Below are positions 28,039-36,621 of a stretch of 42,802 nucleotides of DNA, in pieces (position 1 is the first letter of the stretch; each line of letters opens with the position of its first letter). The stretch is from Bacteroidales bacterium (lineage in GTDB: Bacteria; Bacteroidota; Bacteroidia; Bacteroidales; GWF2-38-335). The stretch covers positions 1 to 42,802 of the forward strand of contig JAFGXD010000065.1 of the NCBI GenBank assembly GCA_016936815.1. The letters are read 5' to 3'. The notes under the pieces were generated by a model. It was not told the origin of the DNA. It saw only the letters and a program-made list of their open reading frames with translations, and did no database searches. The position numbers and the translations under genes were made by a program.

Positions 28039-28070
28039 TAAAGGTAAGTCAATATATATAGCCTTTTCAA
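28039..28070 (-). promoter_or_regulatory. Candidate promoter for the secreted propeller gene
   Basis: On the minus strand a TTG is followed after about 21 bp by TACCTTTA (28046-28039), seven of eight matches to TAnnTTTG. The ATG at 28021 is 17 bp downstream. Confidence 0.4.
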
Positions 28071-28193
28071 GGGATTTATTACTCTATTTGTGTGGGTGAT
28101 TTTACCTGTTATTTCAAAAGTTAAATATTCCCTAAATTATACATATTCCGATTTTTAAAATACTACATTCTTTCCATTGAACTTAATAATTTG

Positions 28194-28201
28194 TACTTTT
28201 G
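28194..28201 (+). promoter_or_regulatory. -7 box for the M16 peptidase gene
   Basis: TACTTTTG matches TAnnTTTG exactly, 25 bp before the ATG at 28227. The only TTG upstream (28177-28179) is 14 bp away, shorter than the usual 19-21, so the -33 element is uncertain. Confidence 0.45.
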
Positions 28202-28226
28202 TCTTGTATTAATAAAATTTATTATC

Positions 28227-31034
28227 ATGAAAAAGATAAACTTATTCTTTTTAACACTCACTCTTACTTTATTTTGCGGGTCAATTTTGGCTCAAACAAA
28301 AATTAATCCACAGGATAAGCTTCCTATGGATAAGGATGTAATCTATGGCAAATTATCAAATGGTCTTACTTACTATATTAAGCAAAACAAGACTCCTGAA
28401 AATCGTGCCGAACTTACTCTTGCTGTTGCTGCCGGCTCCATTATGGAGGATGAGGATCAAAGAGGTCTTGCTCACTTCTGCGAACACATGGCTTTTAATG
28501 GTTCTGAGAATTTTCCAAAACATGAATTAATTAATTATTTGGAAAGTATTGGAATGAAATTCGGCCCCGAAGTTAATGCCTACACAAGCTTCGATGAAAC
28601 TGTATATGGCATTAAAGTTCCCTTAGACAGTATGGAATATTTAGACAAAGGCCTTCTTGTTCTTCACGACTGGGCTTTTAAAGTTTCTTATGAGGGAGAG
28701 GAAATTGATAAGGAAAGAGGCATTATTCATGAGGAATGGAGAATGAATCAGGGAGCTCAGTTTAGAATGATGGAAAAAATGATTCCTGCTCTTTTCAAGA
28801 ATTCAAAATATGCAGAACGTCTTCCAATAGGTCTTATGTCGGTGGTTGATAGTTGCGAATACGATGCATTAAGAAGATTTTACCGCGATTGGTATCGTCC
28901 TGATTTAATGGCTGTAATTGCAGTTGGCGATTTCGACCCAAAAATGGTTGAACAAAAAATTAAAGAACTTTTTGGAAAACAACCAGCTGCAACCAATCCA
29001 CGTTCTGCTACATATCCAGAAATTCCTGATCATAAGGAACCTGTTATTTCAATTGCAACCGACCCGGAAGCCCCCGGAGTAGCTGTGCAGATGTATATTA
29101 AGCATCCCATTTTTATTATTGAAACAGCTGACGATTACAAAACTGCTCTAACACATTCTCTTTACAATTCAATGATTAACAAAAGATTAACAGAACTTAC
29201 TTTGGAAAAAGATCCACCTTTTATGTATGGAGTTTCTGCTTATTCTAATTTTTTAGGACCAAAATCTGTTTACATGGCAATTGCTGCTACTACAAACGAA
29301 AAACTTAAAAGAGGATTTGAAGCTTTGTTAACAGAAAACGAAAGAGTTAAGCAACATGGATTTACAGCTACTGAACTAGAAAGGGAAAAGAAATCTCTTC
29401 TTAGAGAAATAGAAAAACAACTTAAAGAAAAAGACAAGCGTAAATCTGCCGATATTGTTGAAGAACTTAAAGGTAATTTTCTTATGTCGAAACAACCGGT
29501 GCCGGGTTTAGATTATGAATATTTGCTTTATCAGCAGTTTATGCCCGAAATTTCCTTGGAAGAAATAAATAAACTTGCTCATCAATGGATTACAGACGAA
29601 AATATGGTTGTAATTGTAACAGCTCCCGAAAAAGAGGGTGTTGCTCTGCCAACCGAAGATGAACTTAAAAATATGATTCAGGATGCCAAGAAACAAAAAC
29701 TTGAACCTTATGTAGATAAAGTATCCGACAAACCTCTTTTGGCAAAAAAACCTGTTGCTTCAAAAGTTGGAAAGGTAGAAAAAGATAAGGAATTAGGCAC
29801 AGAAACATGGACTTTGAAAAATGGCGTTAAGGTTGTTATTAAACAAACCGATTTTAAAGACGATGAAATTCTAATGTCTTCATATACAATGGGTGGACTG
29901 TCTTTGGTTGCCGAAGAATACGATGTTTCTGCAATGGTTGCAGCCGATATTGTTATGGAATCAGGTGTTGGAGAATTCGATAAAATTGAACTTGACAAGT
30001 ATCTTTCAGATAAAATAGTTTCTGTAACCCCTTACATAAACGATTTAGATGAAGGTCTTTATGGAAATTCAAGTCCTCAGGATTTTGAAACAATGCTTCA
30101 ACTAGTTCACCTGTATTTTACTAAACCTCGTAAAAGCGAAAATGCTTTCGAAGCTTATATGGAAAGAATGATTGGCGTTTACGAAAATCGTAGTCAGAGT
30201 CCTGAAGTTGCTTTTCAAGATAGTATTCAGGTTATTATGGCTCAATATCACCCAAGAAAGAAAATCTTAAATACCGAAATGCTCAAAGAGGCAAATCTTA
30301 ACAGTGCTTTTAAAATTTACAAGGAAAGATTTGGCGATGCATCTAATTTTACCTTCTATTTTGTGGGAAATATTGACCTTAAAACAGCTAAACCTCTTAT
30401 AGAAACTTACCTTGGCGGTCTTCCTGTGGTTAACAGAACAGAAACTTACAAAGATTTAGGAATACGTCCTCCAAAAGGAAAGGTTGATAAAGAAGTTAAA
30501 TTTGGCAAGGAACCAAAAAGTATGGTTTATATGAGCCTTAACGGTGATTTAGATTACAACCTGCAAAATCTTTTGGAACTTAAAGCAATTGGCGAAATTC
30601 TTTCAACAAAACTACTTGAGACAATTCGTGAAGAAATGAGTGGAGTTTATTCAATTGGAGCATATCCTCAATACAAACAGTTTCCTTATTCAGGATATTC
30701 AGTAATTGTATTTTTTGGATGTTCTCCCGACAATATTGATAATCTTACCGAAGGTGTTTTCAAGGAAATGAAAAAACTAATTGATAACGGTCCTTCTGAG
30801 GTTGATCTTAACAAAGCCAAAGAAAAACTTTTTAGAGAAAGAGAATCAGATATTAAAGAAAATCGTTTTTGGTTAAATCAATTGAGAAATATTGATTACA
30901 ACAAATTAGACAAAACAAGCCTCGATAAATACAATGAAATTGTTAAATCAATGTCGGTTGAAAGCCTTAAAAAAGCTGCAATTAAATATCTAAACAATGA
31001 AAACTACACTAGAGTGGTTCTTAAACCCGAATAA
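28227..31034 (+). CDS. M16-family zinc metallopeptidase (insulinase-like, two M16 units)
   Basis: From the ATG at 28227 the product is 935 residues. A TTG 12 codons upstream lies inside the promoter and is rejected. After a signal peptide (to about residue 23, ILAQ) the active N-terminal M16 domain has the inverted zinc motif His83-Phe-Cys-Glu86-His87 in LAHFCEHMAFNG and the distal zinc ligand Glu163 in DKERGIIHEEW. The C-terminal half (about 520-930) is the second, inactive M16 unit. Together they form the clam-shell that degrades peptides. The signal peptide places it in the periplasm or outer membrane. A strong terminator follows at 31045. The gene overlaps the start of the next frame by 38 bp. 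Confidence 0.93.
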   Translation: MKKINLFFLTLTLTLFCGSILAQTKINPQDKLPMDKDVIYGKLSNGLTYYIKQNKTPENRAELTLAVAAGSIMEDEDQRGLAHFCEHMAFNGSENFPKHELINYLESIGMKFGPEVNAYTSFDETVYGIKVPLDSMEYLDKGLLVLHDWAFKVSYEGEEIDKERGIIHEEWRMNQGAQFRMMEKMIPALFKNSKYAERLPIGLMSVVDSCEYDALRRFYRDWYRPDLMAVIAVGDFDPKMVEQKIKELFGKQPAATNPRSATYPEIPDHKEPVISIATDPEAPGVAVQMYIKHPIFIIETADDYKTALTHSLYNSMINKRLTELTLEKDPPFMYGVSAYSNFLGPKSVYMAIAATTNEKLKRGFEALLTENERVKQHGFTATELEREKKSLLREIEKQLKEKDKRKSADIVEELKGNFLMSKQPVPGLDYEYLLYQQFMPEISLEEINKLAHQWITDENMVVIVTAPEKEGVALPTEDELKNMIQDAKKQKLEPYVDKVSDKPLLAKKPVASKVGKVEKDKELGTETWTLKNGVKVVIKQTDFKDDEILMSSYTMGGLSLVAEEYDVSAMVAADIVMESGVGEFDKIELDKYLSDKIVSVTPYINDLDEGLYGNSSPQDFETMLQLVHLYFTKPRKSENAFEAYMERMIGVYENRSQSPEVAFQDSIQVIMAQYHPRKKILNTEMLKEANLNSAFKIYKERFGDASNFTFYFVGNIDLKTAKPLIETYLGGLPVVNRTETYKDLGIRPPKGKVDKEVKFGKEPKSMVYMSLNGDLDYNLQNLLELKAIGEILSTKLLETIREEMSGVYSIGAYPQYKQFPYSGYSVIVFFGCSPDNIDNLTEGVFKEMKKLIDNGPSEVDLNKAKEKLFRERESDIKENRFWLNQLRNIDYNKLDKTSLDKYNEIVKSMSVESLKKAAIKYLNNENYTRVVLKPE

Positions 31035-31449
31035 AATAATTTTACCCCGAAAATTTTTCGGGGTTTTTTTATTTGTTTTGCTTAGTTCACAATGCTTTTC
31101 TCAGCAAAAAGATACGGTGAAGTACATTAACAAACAAGTTAATATTGATGTTGAAGCTCATTATCCACAAGGAGAAATGGCTTTGTATTCTCACTTTTTT
31201 CAAAATCTTAAATTCCCCGAAGAAGCAAAAAAGAAGACAATTGACGCAGTAATTTCACTTTCTTATGAAGTAATGCCCGACTCAACTGTTGGAAATATTA
31301 CTGTCCTTAAAAAAATTGGTTACGGTGTTGATGAAGAAATCACTAAGATTCTTAAACCATTGAAGTTTGCTCCCAGAATTGAGGAAGGTGTACCCGTGCG
31401 TTCCAACATGATGTTGAATATTCCAATACAACGAAGAGGAGATTTATAA
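30997..31449 (+). CDS. TonB C-terminal-domain-like exported protein
   Basis: The 150-residue product ends in a TonB_C-like domain: ALYSHFFQNLKFPEEAKK, SYEVMPDSTVGNITVLKKIG, VDEEITKILKPLKFAP and an exposed last strand. It lacks the N-terminal helix plus proline-rich spanning region of a true TonB. Instead it has a signal peptide, FFGVFLFVLLSSQCFSQ, after a long N-terminus. The only ATG that includes this signal is at 30997, inside the 3' end of the M16 gene. That puts the terminator hairpin at 31045-31070 inside the signal-peptide codons. A non-ATG start closer to the hydrophobic part is possible. Probable role: a periplasmic protein using the TonB-C fold for protein interaction. Confidence 0.65.
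   Translation: MKTTLEWFLNPNKIILPRKFFGVFLFVLLSSQCFSQQKDTVKYINKQVNIDVEAHYPQGEMALYSHFFQNLKFPEEAKKKTIDAVISLSYEVMPDSTVGNITVLKKIGYGVDEEITKILKPLKFAPRIEEGVPVRSNMMLNIPIQRRGDL
31045..31070 (+). terminator. Intrinsic terminator of the M16 gene, inside the next reading frame
   Basis: CCCCGAAAA (31045-31053) and TTTTCGGGG (31055-31063) form a near-perfect stem followed by seven Ts (31064-31070). It begins 11 bp after the M16 stop. The same bases encode the start of the signal peptide of the following gene, so they either end most transcripts before that gene or act as an attenuator. Confidence 0.85.
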
Positions 31450-31552
31450 TAAAAATTTGCCGAATTTTTGTTCTCTCCCATCAGGGTAAAGGTCAGATTT
31501 GGAATACAGAATTTCAGGGTGTTGATTCTGTGAAATGAAAATATGGTTCAAA

Positions 31553-31580
31553 AAAAAGAGGCCAATCACAGCCCCTTTTT
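31553..31580. terminator. Bidirectional terminator between converging units
   Basis: AAAAAGAGGC and GCCCCTTTTT pair with one mismatch around the 8-base loop CAATCACA. A-run and T-run flanks make it usable from both strands. It sits 104 bp after the plus-strand TonB-C-like gene and 41 bp after the end of the minus-strand qmoC-like gene, where a stop for the whole sulfur operon is expected. Confidence 0.65.
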
Positions 31581-31620
31581 CAATTAACAATCACAAATTA
31601 GTATTTGAATCTCAACAGTC

Positions 31621-32676
31621 CTATTTTTTAGCCAGTTCCTTAACTCTGGCAAAATACATGGCAAACGAACGGTACATAAAGTGTGTCCATTTTCCGAAAG
31701 GAACAATTATTAAAGCCCACTGAACCAAAATAATTAGGTGGAAATAGTAAATCCACGAATTGTCGACAATTAGCTCTAAATCTATAAATAATCTAACTAC
31801 AAAAGCCGTAACACCCATTAAAAACAACCAGATTACAAAAAACCAGTCGCTGGGTTGTGAGTATTTACTAATTTCTTTTTTGCGCTTTATTCTTCCTGAA
31901 ACAAAATCTATTGTTACCAGAAAAACTATTGCGCTAAACAAATAACCAATGGCAATAATTATTTGATTTGAAGTGCCAAACCAATCGAGAACCACAGTTG
32001 TAAACAAAAGAGACAAGTACCCTAAAACGAGAATAAAATGTTCGAACCAGCGAAACTGATTATCGTCGCAGCCCAATGCTCTTTTTTGTGTAAACATGTG
32101 AATAAACAATTCCCCCATTGCCTTAAAATATATTCCTATTCCGGCCTTTGAACCGGGCTTTAAGACTGTAAAATTCCACATTCTAAAAATGTTGGGAAGA
32201 AGTATTATTGCAAAAACAGCTCCAATGGAAATCATTTCGAAAAGATGTCCGTAATGCATTATTTTTGCCAAATTAAAGTTTTCGTATGCTCCATAGCCAA
32301 TTACTCCTGCTGCTAATAACAAAAAAGCAAAAATGCTGAGAGGAAGAGATTTATACAAGAGTCCTGAAAGTCCTGTCCAGTCGTATTTTGCAGTTAACCA
32401 TCTTCTTAGCGCCTGCATTAGTTCTCCGGGGTTGGCAGTTTGAGGACAATGTTCAGAACATTCGCCACAGTAGTAACATTCCCAAGGCTTTAAAGATGCT
32501 GAAATTTCTTCCTGCATTCCCATAACACCATAACGAACCATTTCTCTGGGAAAGGAGCTGTCTTGAGTTGATAAGGAACAAACTGCTGTGCAATTTCCAC
32601 AGTTGTAGCATGCAGTAAAATCTACCGCACCATATTTTTTCAACTTAATTCCGAATTGGGGATCTATCTTATTCAT
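31621..32676 (-). CDS. qmoC: QmoC-like membrane subunit (two 4Fe-4S clusters plus b-type cytochrome domain)
   Basis: The 351-residue protein joins an HdrC-like N-terminus to a NarI/HdrE-like membrane domain. The first cluster is Cys23-Cys26-Cys29-Cys33 in CYNCGNCTAVC, the second Cys67-Cys70-Cys73-Cys77 in CYYCGECSEHC. From about residue 105 there are six hydrophobic helices with histidines placed as possible heme b ligands (MHYGHLFEMIS, WFEHFILVLGYL, YYFHLIILVQW). In sulfate reducers QmoC exchanges electrons with the menaquinone pool for the QmoAB flavoproteins. It is the last gene of the cluster and overlaps the winged-helix gene by 8 bp. The next features are a terminator and a converging gene. 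Confidence 0.85.
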   Translation of the reverse strand: MNKIDPQFGIKLKKYGAVDFTACYNCGNCTAVCSLSTQDSSFPREMVRYGVMGMQEEISASLKPWECYYCGECSEHCPQTANPGELMQALRRWLTAKYDWTGLSGLLYKSLPLSIFAFLLLAAGVIGYGAYENFNLAKIMHYGHLFEMISIGAVFAIILLPNIFRMWNFTVLKPGSKAGIGIYFKAMGELFIHMFTQKRALGCDDNQFRWFEHFILVLGYLSLLFTTVVLDWFGTSNQIIIAIGYLFSAIVFLVTIDFVSGRIKRKKEISKYSQPSDWFFVIWLFLMGVTAFVVRLFIDLELIVDNSWIYYFHLIILVQWALIIVPFGKWTHFMYRSFAMYFARVKELAKK

Positions 32677-32956
32677 TTACTTTCTTAATTTTATAAGTGA
32701 AATACTCATCCATATCGTCAATTTCTCCTTTTTCTACAATACCGTATTTTAAAAGAGACATCAGATAGTACAATACATCAGTTTTTGGCATAGCAAGTTT
32801 TTCGCTTAACTGACTAATAGTTAATTCTTCCTCCTTAAGAGCATCTACAATACTTTTCTTTATTCTTGTGAATTGCTTAAGATTTTCAATAGCAGCAGGC
32901 GAAACAGCTTGTTGCTCTTTTAAAAATTTAGCGGTTTTTCCTTTTTCGGGTTCCAT
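32669..32956 (-). CDS. Small winged-helix protein inside the Qmo-like operon
   Basis: The 95-residue product has a winged-helix-like core: IKKSIVDALKEEELTISQLSE, split as the helix IKKSIVDALKEE and the helix-turn-helix LTISQLSEKLAMP, then DVLYYLMSLLKYGIVEKG and a wing. It could bind DNA and control the cluster, or act as a small structural partner of the Hdr-like proteins. It sits 10 bp after the HdrA-like gene and overlaps the qmoC-like start by 8 bp, so it is translationally coupled to the complex subunits. The position inside the complex genes, not at the operon end, favours a close link to the enzyme. Confidence 0.7.
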   Translation of the reverse strand: MEPEKGKTAKFLKEQQAVSPAAIENLKQFTRIKKSIVDALKEEELTISQLSEKLAMPKTDVLYYLMSLLKYGIVEKGEIDDMDEYFTYKIKKVNE

Positions 32957-32966
32957 AATATTCTTA

Positions 32967-34898
32967 TTAATCTTTTGCCAATAATTTTATCATACTTTCA
33001 ATTTCCTTGTTAGAAAAGGCTATAAGCTCAATTGAGTCGGAAGGACAAACCGGAAGACACATTCCACAACCTTTGCAATTAGAATTGTTAATAACAGCAA
33101 CTGCTTTTCCGTTGTAATCAACTTTCTTTATTGCATCGAAAGGACAAGCTTCCGAGCAGATTCCGCACCAAGTGCAGGTATCTTTATCTACTTCAGCTAC
33201 AATTGGTTCTAGCTCTAATTCACCTTTACTTACATAGGAAAAAGATTTTGTAGCCGCCGAAAGAGCAGAATTTACCGATTCGGCAATATTTTTCGGACCC
33301 TGACAAGTTCCTGCAATGGTAATTCCATCTATTACAGTCTCTACAGGACGAAGTTTCATGTGAATTTCGTTAAAAAACTTATCTCTTCCTTTTGGTAATT
33401 TGAATAATGAACCTATTGAATTTTCGGCTCTTGGAGTCATTCCCGTTACCAAAACCACCAAATCGGCTTCCACCATCATTTCTTTTGTTCCGGTAAGAAT
33501 ATCGTTAATTTTTACAATTGTTTTTCCGTTCTGAATATCAACTACCGGAGGATCGTTTTCGTAAGATTGCAAGTAAATATCGCCCATTTTTGAAGATTCG
33601 TGGTACAAGGCTTCTTGTTTTCCATAAGTTCTTATTCCTCTGGTAAAGTGGAAGTTAAATATACCCGGAAACTTTTTCTTTGCTTCAATTGATGAGTGAA
33701 TTGTTGTGGTGCAACAGTAACGTGAACAAAATTTGTTTTCTCCTTCTGATTGTCGGCTTCCAACACAATAAATGTATGCTATATTTTTGATTTTCTTTCC
33801 GTTATAAATCAATTCCTTATTACTTGCACTAACAAGTCTCTGAAACTGAGAAAGAGTAATTACATTATCAATAGCATTAAAACCAAATTCACCTGTTTCC
33901 GGCAAATATGGGTCAAAACCTGTTGCCATAAGAATTGATCCTACATGCAAATCTACTGTTTCCTCTTTTTGGGAAAAGTCAATATTTTCGCAAACCTTTT
34001 CGCATTCTCCGCAACGGGTGCAGTTTATATTATCAATAACAGGCCTTTTTGGAAATTCAGATTCCTTATTTTGGTAAATTGCTTTTCTCTTTTTTAGGTT
34101 GAATTCGAATTCATCGTCAACTTCCACAGGACAAACGCTAATTGCTTTTTCAATGTTTTCCTTTTTGAATTCGCTTTTTACAAACGAAGGCTTAATTCTT
34201 ATTTTAAGATGAAAATCTCCAATACTACCCGAATACGATTCGGCCTCGGCACCTGTGTAAAGAATAATGTTTTTATGATTCTTAATTTTTTCATAAAGTT
34301 CGGAAACAATTTCTCCACCGGATTGATTGCTTGTACAAACCGAATCCCACTGTGCAGTTCGTCCCCCAACAAAAAATTCTCTTTCCACCAGAAAAACCTC
34401 TGAGCCCATATTTGCAAGTTCTATTGCAGCTTTCATACCGGCAACACCTGCTCCAAAAACAGCAACAGCTTTTTTCGACTTAATTTTTATTGGTTCAAGC
34501 GATTCGGCGTAGCGAACCTTAGCAATAGCAGCTTTTACAATGTGAATAGCCTTTTCGGTAGCCCCGGCTTTATCGTCGGAATGTGCCCAGGAAGCCTGTT
34601 CTCTAATGTTAGCATGAACGTAATTGTATTTATTAAGACCTGCACGTTCTGTAACAGCTCTAAAAGTTATTTGGTGAAGTTTTGGAGAGCATGAAGCCAC
34701 GATAACACCATCGAGCCCATTACTTTTAATATCTTCAACCATTTCTTTTTGGTTAGAATCGGCACAGGCAAACATAGTGGTTTTTGCCATAGCCACTCCT
34801 TCTTCGTTTTCAATGGCTTTTTTTACCTTTTCCACATCCACATAATCGGAGATATTTCCGCCACAGTGACAAATATATATACCTAGTTTTTTATTCAT
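32967..34898 (-). CDS. qmoB: HdrA-like iron-sulfur flavoprotein (QmoB-like, without MvhD domain)
   Basis: The 643-residue protein has the HdrA layout: an N-terminal domain with Cys10/Cys12 in YICHCGGNI and further cysteines (MFACADSN, ASCSPKLH), an FAD-binding thioredoxin-reductase-like domain (about 140-560, AVFGAGVAGMKAAIELA), an inserted ferredoxin motif (CTRCGECEKVC, about 290) and two C-terminal 4Fe-4S motifs (CTWCGICSEACP and CKGCGMCLPVCP, about 580-630). It should pass or bifurcate electrons between sulfur chemistry and the membrane subunit. Typical QmoB carries a C-terminal MvhD domain, which is missing here; a separate MvhD-like gene lies two genes upstream. Its gene starts 7 bp after the QmoA-like stop. 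Without HdrB/HdrC in view, Qmo is the better label than heterodisulfide reductase. Confidence 0.82.
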   Translation of the reverse strand: MNKKLGIYICHCGGNISDYVDVEKVKKAIENEEGVAMAKTTMFACADSNQKEMVEDIKSNGLDGVIVASCSPKLHQITFRAVTERAGLNKYNYVHANIREQASWAHSDDKAGATEKAIHIVKAAIAKVRYAESLEPIKIKSKKAVAVFGAGVAGMKAAIELANMGSEVFLVEREFFVGGRTAQWDSVCTSNQSGGEIVSELYEKIKNHKNIILYTGAEAESYSGSIGDFHLKIRIKPSFVKSEFKKENIEKAISVCPVEVDDEFEFNLKKRKAIYQNKESEFPKRPVIDNINCTRCGECEKVCENIDFSQKEETVDLHVGSILMATGFDPYLPETGEFGFNAIDNVITLSQFQRLVSASNKELIYNGKKIKNIAYIYCVGSRQSEGENKFCSRYCCTTTIHSSIEAKKKFPGIFNFHFTRGIRTYGKQEALYHESSKMGDIYLQSYENDPPVVDIQNGKTIVKINDILTGTKEMMVEADLVVLVTGMTPRAENSIGSLFKLPKGRDKFFNEIHMKLRPVETVIDGITIAGTCQGPKNIAESVNSALSAATKSFSYVSKGELELEPIVAEVDKDTCTWCGICSEACPFDAIKKVDYNGKAVAVINNSNCKGCGMCLPVCPSDSIELIAFSNKEIESMIKLLAKD

Positions 34899-34905
34899 TG
34901 CTTAT

Positions 34906-36204
34906 TTATTTATTATTAAGATATGAAATAGCTTCCGATGAGGCCGAGCCTGCGGAAAGAATTGAATCCGGAATATCCATTGGTCCTGAGGCCGTTCCTG
35001 CAACAAAAACTCCTTTTATACTTGTTTTTGCGGGACTTACCAATTGCTCGGGTTGTTTCACAAAATTGTATTCATCTAATTGAAGGCTTTTGTCAACGAA
35101 TAGTTTTTCGGATTCTGTATTTGGAAGAACTCCAACAGAAAGCACCACCATATCGTGTTCGGCTTCTTTTAAGATATTCTCGTTAATATCTTCGTAGCGC
35201 AAAATCAAGTTACCTTTTGCGTTTTCTGTTATTTTTCCAATTTTTCCTTTAACAAAATTTACTCCCATACCTTTGGCTTGTTCGTAGAATTCTTCAAATC
35301 CTTTTCCAAACGACCTGATATTTATGTAGTAAATTGTAATATCGGCCATAGGCAAAGCGCCCATAAGAAGTTGAGCTTGTTTTATTGAGTACATGCAACA
35401 AATTTGAGAGCAAATTGGGTTTCCAACCGATGCATCTCTGGAGCCGGTGCAAAGAACGTATGCAATTTTGTCGGGCATTTTTCCGTCGCCCGGTCGTAAA
35501 ATTGTGTGAAAAGGTCTTGTTGGAGCAAGTTGTCTTTCCATTTGCATACTGGTAATAACATTTTTATACTCACCAAAGCCGTATCTAGGAATATTTACAG
35601 GGTCGAAAAGATTAAATCCTGTGGCAACCACAACAGTTCTTACCTTAACAGAATATTCAACAGGCTTTTGGGTAAAGTCTATACATTTTGTTGGGCAAGC
35701 TCTTTCGCAAGCTCCACAAAGAGTACAATTCTCAATGTCTATTGCAGCTACTCTGGGACTTGCAATGCTGAAAGGAATATATGCAGCTTTTCTTCCCACC
35801 AAGCCATATTGGTATTGATCGGGAACATTTACCGGACAAGCTTCTTCGCAAAGTTGGCAACCGGTGCAGTCTTCCGCAATAACATATCTGGGTTTACGCA
35901 CAACCTTAGCATCGAAATCGTTTTCCCCATTTTTCACAATTCCTTTAACCTCCGTTTCAGTAAAAATTGTAATTAGAGGATGTCGGGAAATTTCCGAAAC
36001 CTTTGGAGTTGTAATGCAAGCCGAACAATCGAGAGTAGGAAAAACCTTGCTTAGGTGAATCATTTTTCCACCAACAGAAAGGTCTTTTTCAACTACCAAC
36101 ACTTTAAAACCGTTAGTTGCGAGATTTAGTGCAGCTTCTCCTCCGGCAATGCCGCCGCCGACAACAAGAGCATCAAAGGCAAGAGATGTATTTTTTTCTG
36201 ACAT
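34906..36204 (-). CDS. qmoA: HdrA-like iron-sulfur flavoprotein (QmoA-like)
   Basis: The 432-residue protein has an N-terminal FAD-binding motif (ALVVGGGIAGGEAALNLA, 12-29), HdrA-type cysteines Cys60 and Cys63 in LDCSACITTPK, two 4Fe-4S motifs (Cys113-116-119-123 in CTGCQLCEEACPV; Cys160-163-166-170 in CTLCGACERACPT), and a second flavin-domain half ending with GVFVAGTASGPMDIPDS. Its short length, with no N-terminal HdrA extension, matches QmoA rather than full HdrA. In QmoABC this subunit faces the partner enzyme, adenylylsulfate reductase in sulfate reducers. That enzyme is not in the window, so the partner here is unknown. The start is 2 bp after the MvhD-like stop. Confidence 0.83.
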   Translation of the reverse strand: MSEKNTSLAFDALVVGGGIAGGEAALNLATNGFKVLVVEKDLSVGGKMIHLSKVFPTLDCSACITTPKVSEISRHPLITIFTETEVKGIVKNGENDFDAKVVRKPRYVIAEDCTGCQLCEEACPVNVPDQYQYGLVGRKAAYIPFSIASPRVAAIDIENCTLCGACERACPTKCIDFTQKPVEYSVKVRTVVVATGFNLFDPVNIPRYGFGEYKNVITSMQMERQLAPTRPFHTILRPGDGKMPDKIAYVLCTGSRDASVGNPICSQICCMYSIKQAQLLMGALPMADITIYYINIRSFGKGFEEFYEQAKGMGVNFVKGKIGKITENAKGNLILRYEDINENILKEAEHDMVVLSVGVLPNTESEKLFVDKSLQLDEYNFVKQPEQLVSPAKTSIKGVFVAGTASGPMDIPDSILSAGSASSEAISYLNNK

Positions 36205-36206
36205 AA

Positions 36207-36614
36207 TCAGTTGTTTACATTATTTATTAAATATTCATTGAAGGATTTCATTTGCTTAACAAACGATTCGCTACAAACCGAACAAATAGCTGCCATGCGC
36301 AACCTTGCACTTTCAATATTTTTTTCCTTCATTAATTCGTGGGTTTTTGCAACAATATGACCGGTTTTTTCGGTGCAGGATTCTCCGTAGGGACAATCGC
36401 TTCCGTCTGCTGCAATAAAGACACCGCTAAACCCTTCTTCAAAAGCGTTTAGAATCCACCTTGGTTTAATTCCGCTCGAGCATGGAACCGGAATAGTATA
36501 AACTGTTGGAGGATAATGCAATTTCAGAAGTCCTGCCATATCAATGGCAGGATCTGAAATCTTCTCAGTGGAAAACACTAAGATTTTAGCATATTTCTTG
36601 TTTGAAACAGGCAT
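36207..36614 (-). CDS. Stand-alone MvhD-like protein
   Basis: The 135-residue product matches the MvhD/FlpD family: AKILVFSTEKISDPAIDMAG, then YPPTVYTIPVPCSSGIKPRW, AFEEGFSGVFIAADGSDCPY and a conserved ESARLRMA segment. Cysteines 45, 74, 80, 111 and 114 are available for a 2Fe-2S cluster. The N-terminal CNWC pair seen in many family members is replaced by STEK. MvhD carries electrons between a hydrogenase or dehydrogenase and HdrA, or forms the C-terminus of QmoB. Here it sits 7 bp after tusA and 2 bp before qmoA, as if the QmoB tail had become a separate subunit. Confidence 0.78.
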   Translation of the reverse strand: MPVSNKKYAKILVFSTEKISDPAIDMAGLLKLHYPPTVYTIPVPCSSGIKPRWILNAFEEGFSGVFIAADGSDCPYGESCTEKTGHIVAKTHELMKEKNIESARLRMAAICSVCSESFVKQMKSFNEYLINNVNN

Positions 36615-36621
36615 GTTTTAA

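Noticed and set aside
28191-28226. Upstream TTG start for the M16 peptidase
   Set aside because: The region contains an exact -7 promoter box, and the ATG at 28227 gives a normal signal peptide.
31501-31540. ACAGAAT/ATTCTGT inverted repeat as the main terminator downstream of the TonB-C-like gene
   Set aside because: The stem is 7 bp with a 12-base loop and no T-run. The structure at 31553-31580 is much better.
33750-35976. Plus-strand frames opposite the Qmo-like genes, up to 156 codons
   Set aside because: They lie opposite strongly conserved iron-sulfur flavoproteins, and their sequences show only the complement of those codons.
31621-36614. A complete heterodisulfide reductase (HdrABC) or sHdr system
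   Set aside because: No protein with CCG domains (HdrB) is present and the membrane subunit is of the QmoC type. Lipoate-binding protein genes, expected with sHdr, are also absent from the window.
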